This document shows, in pieces, positions 47,032 through 47,162 of a DNA stretch of 47,162 nucleotides. Positions within the stretch are counted from its first letter, which is position 1; each line of letters opens with the position of its first letter. The notes under the pieces were generated by a model. It saw nothing but the letters and a program-made list of their open reading frames with translations. It was not told the origin of the DNA and did no database searches. A program made the position numbers and the translations under genes. The DNA lies in the NCBI GenBank assembly GCA_024280265.1, contig JAJRQL010000109.1, positions 1 to 47,162 on the forward strand, written 5' to 3'. Origin of the DNA: Deltaproteobacteria bacterium (GTDB taxonomy: Bacteria > Desulfobacterota > Desulfobulbia > Desulfobulbales > Desulfocapsaceae).

Positions 47032-47162
47032 AGGGCGTATGTCCGGAAGGGGTAACCTGCTCGTGTTATACTGTAGTTATTGAAGCTTCAGTGTAAACGA
47101 GCGACCATAATTGGAGGTACCCATGATCCAGACATACGCACATCAAAAAGCATTACATGAAA
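47032..47162 (+). mobile_element. Probable left end of an insertion sequence
   Basis: The chemoreceptor similarity stops abruptly near 47030 and unrelated sequence begins with GGGCGTATGTCCGGAAGGGG. GCGTATGTC (47037-47045) recurs in inverted orientation as GACATACGC at 47131-47139. A frame with a perfect ribosome site starts shortly after. These are features of IS ends, but the rest is outside the window, so the family cannot be named. Confidence 0.5.
47123..47162 (+). CDS. Start of an unidentified gene, possibly a transposase
   Basis: ATG 47123 is preceded by TTGGAGGTACCC, a strong ribosome site, and the frame (MIQTYAHQKALHE) is open to the window edge. Only 13 residues are visible. The transposase suggestion rests on context alone. 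Confidence 0.4.
   Translation, partial: MIQTYAHQKALHE

Overview
The window looks like chromosome of a Gram-negative, moderate-GC bacterium, most likely a deltaproteobacterium (Desulfobacterota, Desulfobulbales-like). That placement is an inference. It rests on a System I cytochrome c maturation cluster whose CcmE carries the CxxxY heme-ligand variant documented in Desulfovibrio, a high density of NtrC-type and hybrid signalling proteins, a TonB-dependent receptor (outer membrane), and an elongasome cluster of mreBCD-mrdA-rodA.

Layout. (1) 1-1235: the 5' part of a TonB-dependent receptor (minus strand) behind a cobalamin riboswitch and an intrinsic terminator, so probably a corrinoid receptor. 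(2) 1766-12066: a glycerol catabolic cluster (plus strand): a DeoR-type repressor, G3P dehydrogenase, a six-gene glycerol ABC importer of the kind described in Rhizobium (glpSTPQUV), then glycerol kinase. Repeats of TTTCAnnTGAAA before glpR and glpD are candidate GlpR operators. (3) 12647-18813: a minus-strand ccm cluster, ccmE-F-H-I(N-term)-A-B-C-D-TPR. The ccmE frame is broken by an in-frame TAA just before its heme-binding tail. (4) 19169-27352: minus-strand signalling genes: an NtrC-type regulator with its kinase, a receiver-GGDEF protein and a hybrid kinase, separated by degenerate repeats and a kinase fragment. (5) 27706-30805: rhomboid protease and hflK-hflC (plus strand). (6) 30825-32207: a zinc-ribbon protein overlapping a frameshifted thiE (minus strand). 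(7) 32494-33786: citrate synthase. (8) 33922-37468: polA and an HPF-cold-shock fusion (minus strand). (9) 37922-39968: hemH and a J-domain protein (plus strand). (10) 40021-45932: mreB, then mreC-mreD-mrdA-rodA (minus strand). (11) 46218-47162: tRNA-Ala(GGC), a decayed chemoreceptor gene, and what looks like the left end of an insertion sequence.

The genes themselves are mostly ordinary housekeeping functions. The less ordinary layer is the degenerate DNA between them: at least two families of dispersed intergenic repeats (A and B), a 142-bp palindromic element, a kinase fragment, a chemoreceptor pseudogene, and two single-site lesions in genes that should be functional (TAA in ccmE, one missing A in thiE). 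The best leads are the ccmE stop codon, the glycerol importer with complementary defects in its two ATPases, and the repeat families. I did not find a clearly new multi-gene system. All identity judgements were made by eye.
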